NCBI RefSeq assembly: GCF_017726655.1
Contig: NZ_CP072309.1
Span: 186,001-250,000 of the forward strand
Source: Agrobacterium tumefaciens
GTDB taxonomy: Bacteria > Pseudomonadota > Alphaproteobacteria > Rhizobiales > Rhizobiaceae
Direction: 5' to 3'
Length of the DNA: 64,000 nucleotides
In this document: piece by piece, positions 18,638-26,841 of the stretch
Position numbering within the stretch: the stretch's first letter is position 1
How the letters are laid out: every line of letters begins with the position of its first letter
Notes under the pieces: model-generated
The model's database searches: none
What the model was told of the DNA's origin: nothing
The model's input: only the letters and a program-made list of their open reading frames with translations
Translations under genes and position numbers: made by a program

Positions 18638-19924
18638 ATGACCGCCTGGAACGACACCTCCGCAAGGGACGCACTCAACCGCATCTTCATGGCCGCCGTC
18701 GCCAGCGCCGATCCGGCAAAGGTATTGCAACACCACCTGCCCTCCCCGCCCAAAGGCCGTTGCGTGGTGGTTGGCGCGGGCAAGGCCTCCGCCGCCATGG
18801 CCGCAGCGCTTGAAGCGGCATGGCCAGATGTCGACCTTTCAGGTGTGGTGGTGACACGTTACGGCCATGCCGTGCCGACTGCGCGTATCGAGATCATCGA
18901 AGCCTCGCATCCGGTGCCGGACGACAGGAGCGCCGAAGCGGCAAAACGCATTCTCGCCGCCGTTAAAGGGTTGACTGCAGACGACATGGTCATTGCACTG
19001 ATTTCCGGCGGTGGTTCGGCGCTGATGGTCGCACCCGCCCAGGGAATGACGCTTGCAGACAAGATGGCGGTCAACCGCGCGTTACTCGCCAGCGGCGCGA
19101 CGATTTCCGAAATGAACGCCGTGCGCAAGCACCTCTCGCGTATCAAGGGCGGGCGGCTGGCACTAGCTGCCAGACCGGCAAAGGTTGTTTCTCTGCTGAT
19201 TTCCGATGTGCCTGGTGATGACCCCTCGGAAATCGCCTCCGGTCCGACGGTTGCCGATCCGAGCGATATCGAAACCGTGCGGGAAATCGTCGCGCGCTAT
19301 GCCCTCGATCTCCCCGAAACCGTGCGTCAGGTGCTGGAAAAAGGTGAGGAAACCCCGAAGGCCGGCGATATCGACGAGGATATCCGGCTCATCGCGGCTC
19401 CCTCGCTCGCCCTGCAGGCGGCAGCGGACGAGGCGGTGATGCTAGGGCTAACGCCTCTTATCCTCGGGGATTCGCTGGAGGGCGAGTCGAAAGATGTCGG
19501 TGCGGTCATGGCCGGTATTGCGGTTTCCGCCAGCGGCAAGGGCCTGCCGATCAAAGGCCCGGCCGTCCTGCTTTCCGGTGGCGAAACCACAGTCACGCTG
19601 AACAGGGGAGTTGGCGGCAAAGGGTCGGCCGGTAAGGGCGGCCGCAACACGGAATTCCTTCTGAGCCTTGCGCTGACCCTCAAGGGAGCCCAGGGCATCT
19701 GGGCTATTGCTGGCGATAGCGATGGCATCGATGGCGTCGAAGATGCTGCGGGGGCCGTGATTACACCGGATACCTTAAAGCGCATGCGCGAGGCGGGGGT
19801 CGATCCGCGCCAGTCGCTGGTGAGCCATGACAGCTATACAGCCTTCAAGGCGACCGATGATCTCGTCGTAACGGGTCCAACGCTCACCAATGTGAATGAT
19901 ATCAGGGCGATCTTGATCGCGTAG
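18638..19924 (+). CDS. glycerate kinase of the MOFRL family (GckA/TtuD type)
   Basis: 428 residues. Phosphorylates D-glycerate, normally to 2-phosphoglycerate, feeding tartronate, serine or hydroxypyruvate routes into lower glycolysis. Landmarks: N-terminal VVVGAGKASAAMAAALE, ALISGGGSALM, VRKHLSRIKGGRLA, ISDVPGDDPSEIASGPT and the C-terminal MOFRL region GGRNTEFLLSLAL with AGDSDGIDG. Start at 18638 gives MTAWNDTSARDALNRIF; an earlier in-frame ATG lies inside the DUF1304 gene. No hydroxypyruvate reductase is adjacent, so its pathway partner is elsewhere. Confidence 0.92.
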   Translation: MTAWNDTSARDALNRIFMAAVASADPAKVLQHHLPSPPKGRCVVVGAGKASAAMAAALEAAWPDVDLSGVVVTRYGHAVPTARIEIIEASHPVPDDRSAEAAKRILAAVKGLTADDMVIALISGGGSALMVAPAQGMTLADKMAVNRALLASGATISEMNAVRKHLSRIKGGRLALAARPAKVVSLLISDVPGDDPSEIASGPTVADPSDIETVREIVARYALDLPETVRQVLEKGEETPKAGDIDEDIRLIAAPSLALQAAADEAVMLGLTPLILGDSLEGESKDVGAVMAGIAVSASGKGLPIKGPAVLLSGGETTVTLNRGVGGKGSAGKGGRNTEFLLSLALTLKGAQGIWAIAGDSDGIDGVEDAAGAVITPDTLKRMREAGVDPRQSLVSHDSYTAFKATDDLVVTGPTLTNVNDIRAILIA

Positions 19925-19960
19925 GCTTGATAGCAACCACCGTGTGACGGCGTTTTTGAT

Positions 19961-19989
19961 GCGGCCTGTTCCGATAGGCAACAGGCCGC
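19961..19989. other. GC-rich hairpin between convergent genes
   Basis: Perfect 10-bp stem GCGGCCTGTT / AACAGGCCGC with a nine-base loop, between the ends of the glycerate kinase gene and the minus-strand oxidoreductase gene. Neither side has a long T run, so it is at best a weak terminator or a 3'-end stabiliser. Confidence 0.5.
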
Positions 19990-20004
19990 AAAAGGTCTTC
20001 AGTA

Positions 20005-21192
20005 TTAGAGCTTTACCCAGCCGCCATTGTTCTTGCCGGACTCGATGCAGGCCGTGACGAAAGCGACGCCTTTGACCCCGTCATCCACGGTCGGATAAAT
20101 CACCGCCTTGTCCAGCGCCGATCCGTCGCGGCGTGCCTCGATGGCATGGGCCGCTTCAGTATAGATGGTGGCGAAGGCTTCGAGATAACCTTCCGGGTGG
20201 CCCGATGGAATGCGGGTGACGCGCGCCGCCGCAGCCCCTGCGCCTGCGCCGCCGCGGGTGATCAACTGCTTGGGCTCGCCAAGCTTCGTGAACCAGAGAT
20301 AGTTCGGGTCGGCCTGCGTCCATTCAAGGCCGGCCTTGTCACCATACACACGAACTTTCAGCCCGTTTTCGTGACCGACCGCAACCTGGCTGCACCAGAG
20401 CAGCCCCTTCGCCGCCTGCTTGCCGTCCTTCGCCTTGAAGCGCAGCATCACATGCGCGTTGTCGTCCAGCCGGCGGCCTTCAACGAAGGTGTGTACATCG
20501 GCTGCCAATTCGTCGACTTCCAGACCGGAAATGAAGCAGCCGAGATTATAGGCGTGGGTGCCGATATCGCCTGTGGAACCGCCTGCACCCGATTGTGCCG
20601 GGTCGGTGCGCCAGACCGCCTGTTTGGCACCCGTCTGCTCAATGGGCTCCGCCAGCCAGTCCTGCGGATATTCCATCTGTACCAGACGGATATTGCCAAG
20701 GGCACCTGACTCCACCAGCTCGCGCGCATGCCGCACCATGGGGTAGCCGGTATAGTTATGCGTCAGGATGAACAGCGCATCCGCCTTGTCGGCCACGTCC
20801 TTCAGCTTCTTCGCGTCTTCCAGATTGGAGGTCAGCGGCTTGTCGCAGATCACATGGATGCCGCGCTCGAGAAAGGCCTTTGCCGCCGGGTAGTGGACGT
20901 GGTTCGGGGTGACGATAGCCACCGCCTCGATGCCATCCTCTCGCAGCGCTTCCTTTTCGGCCATTTCTTCGAACGAACCGTAGCAACGCTCGGGGTCGAG
21001 CCCCAGTTCGCGGCCGGAAGCGAGGGATTTTTCCGGCGTCGATGACAGGGCCCCGGCCACGAGATCGAAGCGATTGTCGAGCCGGGCAGCCATGCGATGA
21101 ACGCCGCCGATAAAGGCGCCCGAACCACCGCCCACCATGCCAAGACGAATCCGCTTGTTCGCCGCGTCGGTTGTCTTTCCTTCAATAGCCAT
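20005..21192 (-). CDS. Gfo/Idh/MocA-family oxidoreductase
   Basis: 395 residues, NAD(P)-dependent sugar dehydrogenase fold. N-terminal Rossmann motif RLGMVGGGSGAFIGGVHR and the conserved EKP-like lysine in HVICDKPLTSNLEDA; C-terminal part has GGSTGDIGTHAYNL with the likely catalytic histidine. Last gene of the minus-strand sugar operon, 21 bases after the isomerase gene. With the isomerase and the divergent ThuB-like enzyme it suggests oxidation of a sugar or glycoside to a keto form. The substrate is not known. Confidence 0.88.
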   Translation of the reverse strand: MAIEGKTTDAANKRIRLGMVGGGSGAFIGGVHRMAARLDNRFDLVAGALSSTPEKSLASGRELGLDPERCYGSFEEMAEKEALREDGIEAVAIVTPNHVHYPAAKAFLERGIHVICDKPLTSNLEDAKKLKDVADKADALFILTHNYTGYPMVRHARELVESGALGNIRLVQMEYPQDWLAEPIEQTGAKQAVWRTDPAQSGAGGSTGDIGTHAYNLGCFISGLEVDELAADVHTFVEGRRLDDNAHVMLRFKAKDGKQAAKGLLWCSQVAVGHENGLKVRVYGDKAGLEWTQADPNYLWFTKLGEPKQLITRGGAGAGAAAARVTRIPSGHPEGYLEAFATIYTEAAHAIEARRDGSALDKAVIYPTVDDGVKGVAFVTACIESGKNNGGWVKL

Positions 21193-21213
21193 AATGTTTC
21201 CCCTGCAATGCTT

Positions 21214-22266
21214 TCAAAGCCCAAGCATACGGCGGTTTGCCGCATCGTCGGTGCCGCTGGATGCGAAGTCGTCAAAGGCCTTTTCCGTGACGCGGATGAT
21301 ATGCGCCTTGACGAATTCCGCCCCTTCGCGGGCGCCGTCTTCAGGATGTTTCAGTGCGCATTCCCACTCAACCACAGCCCAGCCATCGAAGTCATTGGCA
21401 GCCATTTTCGAGAAAACCGCGCCAAAATCCACCTGCCCATCGCCTAGCGAACGGAAGCGGCCGGCGCGCTCCACCCAGCCCTGATAACCGCCGTAGACGC
21501 CCTGCCGTCCGGTTGGGTTGAACTCCGCATCCTTGACGTGGAACATCTTGATACGATCTTTGTAGATATCGATATTGTCGAGATAATCCAGGCATTGGAG
21601 CACATAATGCGAGGGATCGTAGAGCATGTTGGCGCGGGGATGGTTCTTGACCCGCTCCAGGAACATCTCGAAGGTTATGCCATCATGCAGATCTTCACCC
21701 GGGTGGATTTCATAGCAGACATCCACACCCTGCTCATCGGCATAATCGAGGATCGGCGTCCAGCGTTTTGCCAGTTCATCAAAAGCGGTTTCCACCAGCC
21801 CTGCCGGGCGCTGCGGCCAAGGATAGATGAAAGGCCAGGCGAGTGCGCCGGAGAATGTTGCATGTGCCTTGATGCCGAGATTCTTCGACGCTTTCAGCGC
21901 CAGCTTCACCTGCTCGACCGCCCATTGCTGGCGCGCTTTCGGATTACCGCGCACTTCCGGCGCGGCAAAACCGTCAAATGCCTCATCGTAAGCGGGGTGA
22001 ACGGCGACGAGTTGCCCTTGCAAGTGGGTGGAAAGCTCCGTGACCTCCACGCCGTTCTGGCGCGCGATACCGGCAAACTCGTCGCAATAATCTTTTGATT
22101 CCGCCGCTTTTTTGAGATCGATCAGCTGGCCTGCCCAGCTTGGCACCTGCACACCGGCATAGCCTTTTTCCGCTGCCCATTTGGTAATGCCGTCCCAGCT
22201 GTTGAAGGGCGCTGCATCACCGGCAAACTGACCGAGAAAAAGACCCGGTCCCTTGATCGTTCTCAT
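21214..22266 (-). CDS. sugar phosphate isomerase/epimerase family (xylose isomerase-like TIM barrel)
   Basis: 350 residues from MRTIKGPGLFLGQF; the ATG 18 bases upstream is part of the strong ribosome site (AGGAGGAG). Metal-binding type residues of the AP-endonuclease-2/xylose isomerase fold are seen in CYEIHPGEDLHDG, YDPSHYVLQ, MFHVKDAEFNP and AVVEWEC. Such enzymes accompany Gfo/Idh/MocA dehydrogenases in keto-sugar and inositol pathways. The gap to the upstream ATPase gene is 142 bases. Confidence 0.87.
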   Translation of the reverse strand: MRTIKGPGLFLGQFAGDAAPFNSWDGITKWAAEKGYAGVQVPSWAGQLIDLKKAAESKDYCDEFAGIARQNGVEVTELSTHLQGQLVAVHPAYDEAFDGFAAPEVRGNPKARQQWAVEQVKLALKASKNLGIKAHATFSGALAWPFIYPWPQRPAGLVETAFDELAKRWTPILDYADEQGVDVCYEIHPGEDLHDGITFEMFLERVKNHPRANMLYDPSHYVLQCLDYLDNIDIYKDRIKMFHVKDAEFNPTGRQGVYGGYQGWVERAGRFRSLGDGQVDFGAVFSKMAANDFDGWAVVEWECALKHPEDGAREGAEFVKAHIIRVTEKAFDDFASSGTDDAANRRMLGL

Positions 22267-22408
22267 AAAAATCTCCTCCTGCATCGATACAGTTGCGCGG
22301 TAACCCGCTCTTTCTCCAGCGCCAAGCTAACCGCTCGTGATTTTCAAACAAGCCCCAAAAGCGGGGGGCAAGAAAATTTCCGTATTTCATTCAAAAGACG
22401 GGAGCCTC

Positions 22409-23482
22409 TTAAAGCGCCAACCCACTTGCTCTGTCGAATACATGCACGCGCTCATGATGAACGCTTGCGGCAAAGGGCGTGTTGACCTTCACCAGTTGCT
22501 CGCCATCAACCACCGCCGTCACTTGATCCCCTGCCAGTTCGAAGACCACATGGGTCTGCGCTCCCGTCGGCTCCACCAGCACCGTTCTGCCGGTGAGCGA
22601 GATGTCTCCGCCGATCGCCGAGCCGATATGTTCAGGACGAAGCCCGATCGTTACCGGCTGGCCGCGCGTGACCTTGCGCGAGGCGCCAATGCGGATTGCG
22701 GTTCCATCCTTTAGCCGGGCAGCGGGTTGGTCACCCTCGCCATCGACCACACCTTCGATGAGGTTCATGGCGGGTGAACCGATGAAGGCGGCGACGAAGA
22801 GATTGGCAGGCGTCTTGTAGAGCTCAAGCGGCGTGCCCTGCTGCTCGATCCGGCCGTGATTGAGCACCACCACCCGGTCAGCCAGCGTCATCGCCTCGAT
22901 CTGGTCATGGGTGACATAGATGGAGGTGGTGCCGACTTTCTGGTGAAGCGCCTTGATTTCGCTGCGCATCTGCACGCGCAGCTTGGCGTCGAGGTTGGAG
23001 AGCGGCTCATCGAACAGGAAGACGGCCGGATTACGCACCACGGCGCGGCCCATGGCCACGCGCTGGCGCTGGCCGCCGGAGAGCTGCGAGGGCTTGCGGT
23101 CGAGAAGCTTGCCGAGATCGAGCATGCGGGCGGCTTCCGCCACGCGCTCCTCGATGACGTTTTTCGGCTGGCCGGCGAGCTTCAAATTGAAGCCCATGTT
23201 TTCGGCCACCGTCATATGCGGATAAAGCGCATAGGACTGGAACACCATGGCGATGTTGCGTTCACGCGGGGTCATGCCGTTCACCACCTTGTCACCGATG
23301 AGAATATCGCCATCGGTGATTTCCTCCAGCCCGGCGATCATGCGCAAAAGCGTGGACTTGCCGCAGCCAGAAGGCCCGACCAGCGCGATGAACTCCCCAT
23401 CGGCAATATCGAGCGATATGCCGTGAATGACATCGAGCGCGGCATAGGACTTGCGGATATCCCTAAGTTCGACGGAAGCCAT
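22409..23482 (-). CDS. sugar ABC transporter ATPase, UgpC/MsmK type
   Basis: 357 residues. Walker A GPSGCGKST at residues 36-44, signature LSGGQRQRVAMGRA, Walker B VFLFDEPLSNLDAKL, followed by a C-terminal TOBE-type regulatory domain (VTIGLRPEHIG). Serves the two CUT1 permeases encoded just upstream in the same operon. This ATPase class is sometimes shared between several sugar transporters. Confidence 0.94.
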   Translation of the reverse strand: MASVELRDIRKSYAALDVIHGISLDIADGEFIALVGPSGCGKSTLLRMIAGLEEITDGDILIGDKVVNGMTPRERNIAMVFQSYALYPHMTVAENMGFNLKLAGQPKNVIEERVAEAARMLDLGKLLDRKPSQLSGGQRQRVAMGRAVVRNPAVFLFDEPLSNLDAKLRVQMRSEIKALHQKVGTTSIYVTHDQIEAMTLADRVVVLNHGRIEQQGTPLELYKTPANLFVAAFIGSPAMNLIEGVVDGEGDQPAARLKDGTAIRIGASRKVTRGQPVTIGLRPEHIGSAIGGDISLTGRTVLVEPTGAQTHVVFELAGDQVTAVVDGEQLVKVNTPFAASVHHERVHVFDRASGLAL

Positions 23483-23499
23483 GTTTTGCTCCTTTCAAG

Positions 23500-24348
23500 T
23501 CACGATTTGACGGCACCGGCCGTCAGGCCCGCGATGATGTGTTTCTGTGCGAGGAAGAAGACGATGACGGTCGGCAGGATCGTCAGCGTGATGAAAGCGA
23601 GCACCAGCTGCCATTCCGTGCCGAACTCACCGCGATAGACCATGATGCCGAGCGGCCAGGGATATTTCGATTCCGAATTCAGCATGATCAGTGGCAGGAT
23701 GTAGCTGTTCCAGCTGCCGACGAAAGAGACGATGCCAACGGTCGCCACGATCGGCCGCGAAAGCGGCACGGAGATATGCCAGAAGAAGCGCAGATACCCG
23801 CAGCCATCCACAAAGGCTGCTTGAAACAACTCATCCGGCAGGTTACGGAAATAATTGCGGAACAACAGAATGCTCATGCCGAGGCCAAAGGCCACCTGCG
23901 GCAGCACCACGCCCCAATAGGTATCGAGCAGGCCAAGATCGCGAATGCGGATGAAAAGCGGCAGGATGGCGGTGGCCGCCGGAAACATCAGCCCCAGCAA
24001 GAAATAGTTGAGCAGGAAGGACGAGCCGAAAAACTTCACATGCGCGAAAGTGAACGCCGCCATGGCCGAGACGGTCAGCGTCAGGAATACCGTCAGCAGT
24101 GCGATGACGAGCGAATTGAAGATTTGCAGCCAGTAGCGTTTACCGAAGAGAATATCGCCGTAATTGGCCCATTGCCACTCGGCCGGAATGCCGAACGGAT
24201 TGACGCGCAGGTCTCCCAGCGTCTTGAAGCCGCCAAGGGCAGTCGTCAGAAGCGGGATGAGGACGATGGCTGCAATCAGGCTCAGCGAGATATAGAGATA
24301 AAGCTTGGTTTGCAGCGGCATGCGGACGGAAGTGGATGTGTCAGTCAT
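23500..24348 (-). CDS. sugar ABC transporter permease, MalG type
   Basis: 282 residues, about six membrane segments. The coupling loop reads ELFQAAFVDGCGYLRFFWHISVPLSRP, a CUT1 EAA motif. Overlaps the preceding permease gene by 8 bases. Forms the channel with the MalF-type partner. Confidence 0.92.
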   Translation of the reverse strand: MTDTSTSVRMPLQTKLYLYISLSLIAAIVLIPLLTTALGGFKTLGDLRVNPFGIPAEWQWANYGDILFGKRYWLQIFNSLVIALLTVFLTLTVSAMAAFTFAHVKFFGSSFLLNYFLLGLMFPAATAILPLFIRIRDLGLLDTYWGVVLPQVAFGLGMSILLFRNYFRNLPDELFQAAFVDGCGYLRFFWHISVPLSRPIVATVGIVSFVGSWNSYILPLIMLNSESKYPWPLGIMVYRGEFGTEWQLVLAFITLTILPTVIVFFLAQKHIIAGLTAGAVKS

Positions 24349-25279
24349 GGCGCATGAAAATCCTTTTATAACCGAAGGCGAGCGTCACGCAGATGACGAA
24401 GAGAACGACGCCGACCGCACTGCCAAGCCCAACCTGCATGCGCATGACGCCGTAGGTGTAGAGGAAGGTGACCATGGTCTGTGTCGAGTTGGACGGACCA
24501 CCGCCGGTAAGCGGCATGATCATGTCGAACAGCTGCAGCGAGCCGATGACCGCAAAGAAGACGGAAAGGCGCACCGTGGAGCCGAGCATCGGCAGCGTGA
24601 CGTAACGGAATTTCTGCCAGCCGGACGCGCCGTCGATTTCGGCCGCTTCCAGCACGTTCTTGTCGACCGATTGAAGGCCGGCGATGAACAGCATCATGTG
24701 GAAACCGAAATACTTCCAGACGATGACGCCGAGCACGGCGTAAATCGCAACATCCTTGTCTGCCAGCACATAGGGATTGGCAAACCCGAAGAAATTGGAG
24801 ATGGCGGCAAAGAGACCATAATCGCCATCATAAACGAAACGCCAGATCAGACCCGCAGCGACATCCGCCAGAACATAGGGCAGGAAGAAAACCAGCCGGA
24901 AGGCGACGACGCCGGGGATGCGGTGCGCCAGCATCATGGCGAGCCAGATGGCCAGCGGGATCTGGATCAGGATCGAAATGAGGATGATGAGGCCGTTATT
25001 GATCAGGGCCTGCGAGAATGCGGCATTGCCGAACAGGACCTGGAAATTCTTCAAGCCGACGAAATCGGTCGGTGTGCCGTAACCGTTCCAGCGGTAAAGG
25101 CTGTACCAAGCCGCCTCGCCCATGGGCAGAATGACGAAGAGGGTAAAGAGCAGAAGTGCGGGCGGCAGGAAGACCAGAAGGGTCAACGCCCGGTCATGCG
25201 CGACTGAACTTTGCTTGCGCTTGGTCTTTGAAGCGCCGCGCGCCGGTATGGACGCAGAAGTCATGGAAATATCCGTCAT
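24341..25279 (-). CDS. sugar ABC transporter permease, MalF type
   Basis: 312 residues, six predicted membrane segments after a basic N-terminal tail. EAA loop LEAAEIDGASGWQKFRYVTL. First permease gene after the binding-protein gene, 70 bases downstream of it. Together with the MalG-type partner, ATPase and binding protein it makes a complete CUT1 importer. Confidence 0.93.
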   Translation of the reverse strand: MTDISMTSASIPARGASKTKRKQSSVAHDRALTLLVFLPPALLLFTLFVILPMGEAAWYSLYRWNGYGTPTDFVGLKNFQVLFGNAAFSQALINNGLIILISILIQIPLAIWLAMMLAHRIPGVVAFRLVFFLPYVLADVAAGLIWRFVYDGDYGLFAAISNFFGFANPYVLADKDVAIYAVLGVIVWKYFGFHMMLFIAGLQSVDKNVLEAAEIDGASGWQKFRYVTLPMLGSTVRLSVFFAVIGSLQLFDMIMPLTGGGPSNSTQTMVTFLYTYGVMRMQVGLGSAVGVVLFVICVTLAFGYKRIFMRHD

Positions 25280-25349
25280 CTCTATCCGCTTTCATGGAGG
25301 CAGAGTGGCAGCGCCGCACGGTGTCGGCGCTGCCATGGAAACCGTCAGA

Positions 25350-26651
25350 TCAACGCAGTTCGAAAGCGTCCTGAATCTGCTGGGCACCTTCTTCAGGCGT
25401 CATCTGGCCGGAGACGATCTCGACTGAGATATCGTTGACAACACGGCCGACGGCGGCGCCCAATGTCTGATCGAAGAAGTTCTGGTGCCAGGTAGAGGCA
25501 GCCAACTGCTTGGCCGAATCCGCCAGCAGCGGGTTCTTCACCGCGCCGGCGGCACCCGTGGCAACCGGCAGGATCATGCCCGCAGTCGCCATCTTCTCTT
25601 CGCTTTCCTTGCTGGTCAGGAAGGTGGCGAAATCGATCGCTTCCTTGGACGCGTTTTTGGTAAGCGCCCAGCCGTTCAGGCCGCCCAGAGTGTCGGTGGC
25701 CTTGCCTGCGCCGCCCTCGACGACCGGGAAGGCGAAGCGGCCGATATTTTCAGGGGCCAGCCCCTTGCCGTCACCGGCGTTCTTGCGCTGGTTCGCTTCC
25801 GTATTGTCGAAGCCAAGAATGATCGCAGCCTTGCCGTCACCAAAGACGCCGAGAGCCTGCGGCCATGTCGCGCCGAGATAACCCGGCTGGAAGGGTTCGA
25901 GCTTGCCGAATTCAGCCAGTTGCTCACCGGCCTTGATGATTGTCGGGTCCATGAAGCCTTCGCCTTCGCCCTTGCGGGCTGCGTCAAAGACGGCTTGGCC
26001 GCCATTTCGCATCACGAGATAGCTCCAGTAGAAATGAATCGGCCATTTCTCACCACCGCCACCGGCGATCGGCACGATGCCCGCATCCTTGATCTTCTTG
26101 ACCGTGGCGTTGAAATCAGCCCATGTCTTGATGTCTTCAGCCTTCACACCCGCCTTGGCGAACAACTCCTTGTTATAAAAGAAGCTGACGAGGCTGACGC
26201 GGTAGGGTACGGCCCAGACCTTGCCATCAAAAGACAGGCCGTCGATTGCGGAAGCGTTATAGGCCTGACGCAGCTTGCCGCCATCGGCATCGAAAACCTC
26301 GGTCAGGTCCTTCAACGCGCCGGTCTTGGACTGCTCTTCGAGAACCCCGCCACCCCAGCTGTAGAAGAAATCAGGTACGTCGTTGGATTGCAGCAGCGTC
26401 GGCAATTTTGCCTTGAAAGCCTCGTTTTCGAGGAACTGCAACTGAACATCGACATCGGGGTGCTTGGCCTCATACTCCTTGGCGATCTCCTCCCAGACGG
26501 CCACGGATTTGGGATCCAGCTCCACGTGCATCCATTTTACGACCGTCGCGGCCGAAGCGCTCGCTGCACCGAGCATGAGAGCAATACTTGTCGTTGTGGC
26601 AAAGCTTACGAGCCTGCCGCTCAGGCTTGCGCCTGCGTGCCAAATCGTCAT
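25350..26651 (-). CDS. extracellular sugar-binding protein (family 1)
   Basis: 433 residues from the ATG at 26651, which follows GGGAGGATCACC; a longer frame to 26681 would overlap the operator region. Signal peptide to about ...LMLGAASASA. The mature start ATVVKWMHVELDPKSVAVWEEI and the later TDTLGGLNGWALTKNASKEAIDFATFL fit CUT1 sugar binders. First gene of the operon; promoter TTGACA-N17-TGAATT and a candidate ROK operator lie directly upstream. Confidence 0.92.
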   Translation of the reverse strand: MTIWHAGASLSGRLVSFATTTSIALMLGAASASAATVVKWMHVELDPKSVAVWEEIAKEYEAKHPDVDVQLQFLENEAFKAKLPTLLQSNDVPDFFYSWGGGVLEEQSKTGALKDLTEVFDADGGKLRQAYNASAIDGLSFDGKVWAVPYRVSLVSFFYNKELFAKAGVKAEDIKTWADFNATVKKIKDAGIVPIAGGGGEKWPIHFYWSYLVMRNGGQAVFDAARKGEGEGFMDPTIIKAGEQLAEFGKLEPFQPGYLGATWPQALGVFGDGKAAIILGFDNTEANQRKNAGDGKGLAPENIGRFAFPVVEGGAGKATDTLGGLNGWALTKNASKEAIDFATFLTSKESEEKMATAGMILPVATGAAGAVKNPLLADSAKQLAASTWHQNFFDQTLGAAVGRVVNDISVEIVSGQMTPEEGAQQIQDAFELR

Positions 26652-26674
26652 GATGGTGATCCTCCCTGGGGATA

Positions 26675-26702
26675 TCCTCATTTATTCCCCGATGCGGATT
26701 AA
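26675..26702 (-). promoter_or_regulatory. candidate ROK operator, copy facing the sugar ABC operon
   Basis: Read on the minus strand it runs TTAATCCG-C-AT...ATAAAT..GGA over 28 bases. It matches the copy at 26788-26815 in 20 of 28 positions by eye. It overlaps the -10 region and likely start of transcription of the binding-protein gene. Confidence 0.55.
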
Positions 26703-26729
26703 TTCATATCAGGGTTCTCTCATTGTCAA
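26701..26729 (-). promoter_or_regulatory. sigma70-type promoter of the sugar ABC operon
   Basis: On the minus strand: TTGACA (26729-26724), 17-base spacer, TGAATT (26706-26701), with TATGAA as an alternative -10. It points to the binding-protein gene and overlaps a candidate operator. Confidence 0.5.
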
Positions 26730-26759
26730 GGCACGATGCCGATTTTTTGCGCTTAGTGC

Positions 26760-26789
26760 TTGACACACCCCTCCCCCGCGCCGTTATTT
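26760..26789 (+). promoter_or_regulatory. sigma70-type promoter of the ROK-thuB-like-thuA-like operon
   Basis: TTGACA at 26760-26765, 18-base spacer, TTATTT at 26784-26789. Its downstream end meets the plus-strand operator copy. Confidence 0.5.
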
Positions 26790-26815
26790 AATCCGTATTC
26801 CGATATAAATCGGGA
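26788..26815 (+). promoter_or_regulatory. candidate ROK operator, copy facing the ROK gene
   Basis: Plus-strand copy of the 28-base site: TTAATCCG-T-AT...ATAAAT..GGA. It begins at the -10 region of the plus-strand promoter and ends 26 bases before the ROK gene, the mirror of the copy at 26675-26702. This suggests autoregulation and matched repression of both operons. Confidence 0.55.
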
Positions 26816-26841
26816 GACGACATTGATCGCAGCAGGACCCC

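Noticed and set aside
23539..24357. 272-codon plus-strand frame opposite a permease gene
   Set aside because: Very charged (E, R, Q, D) composition, the typical mirror of membrane-protein codons.
25485..26702. 405-codon open frame on the plus strand opposite the sugar-binding protein gene
   Set aside because: Shadow of a GC-rich gene; the product has no recognisable domain and the minus-strand gene has signal peptide and family motifs.
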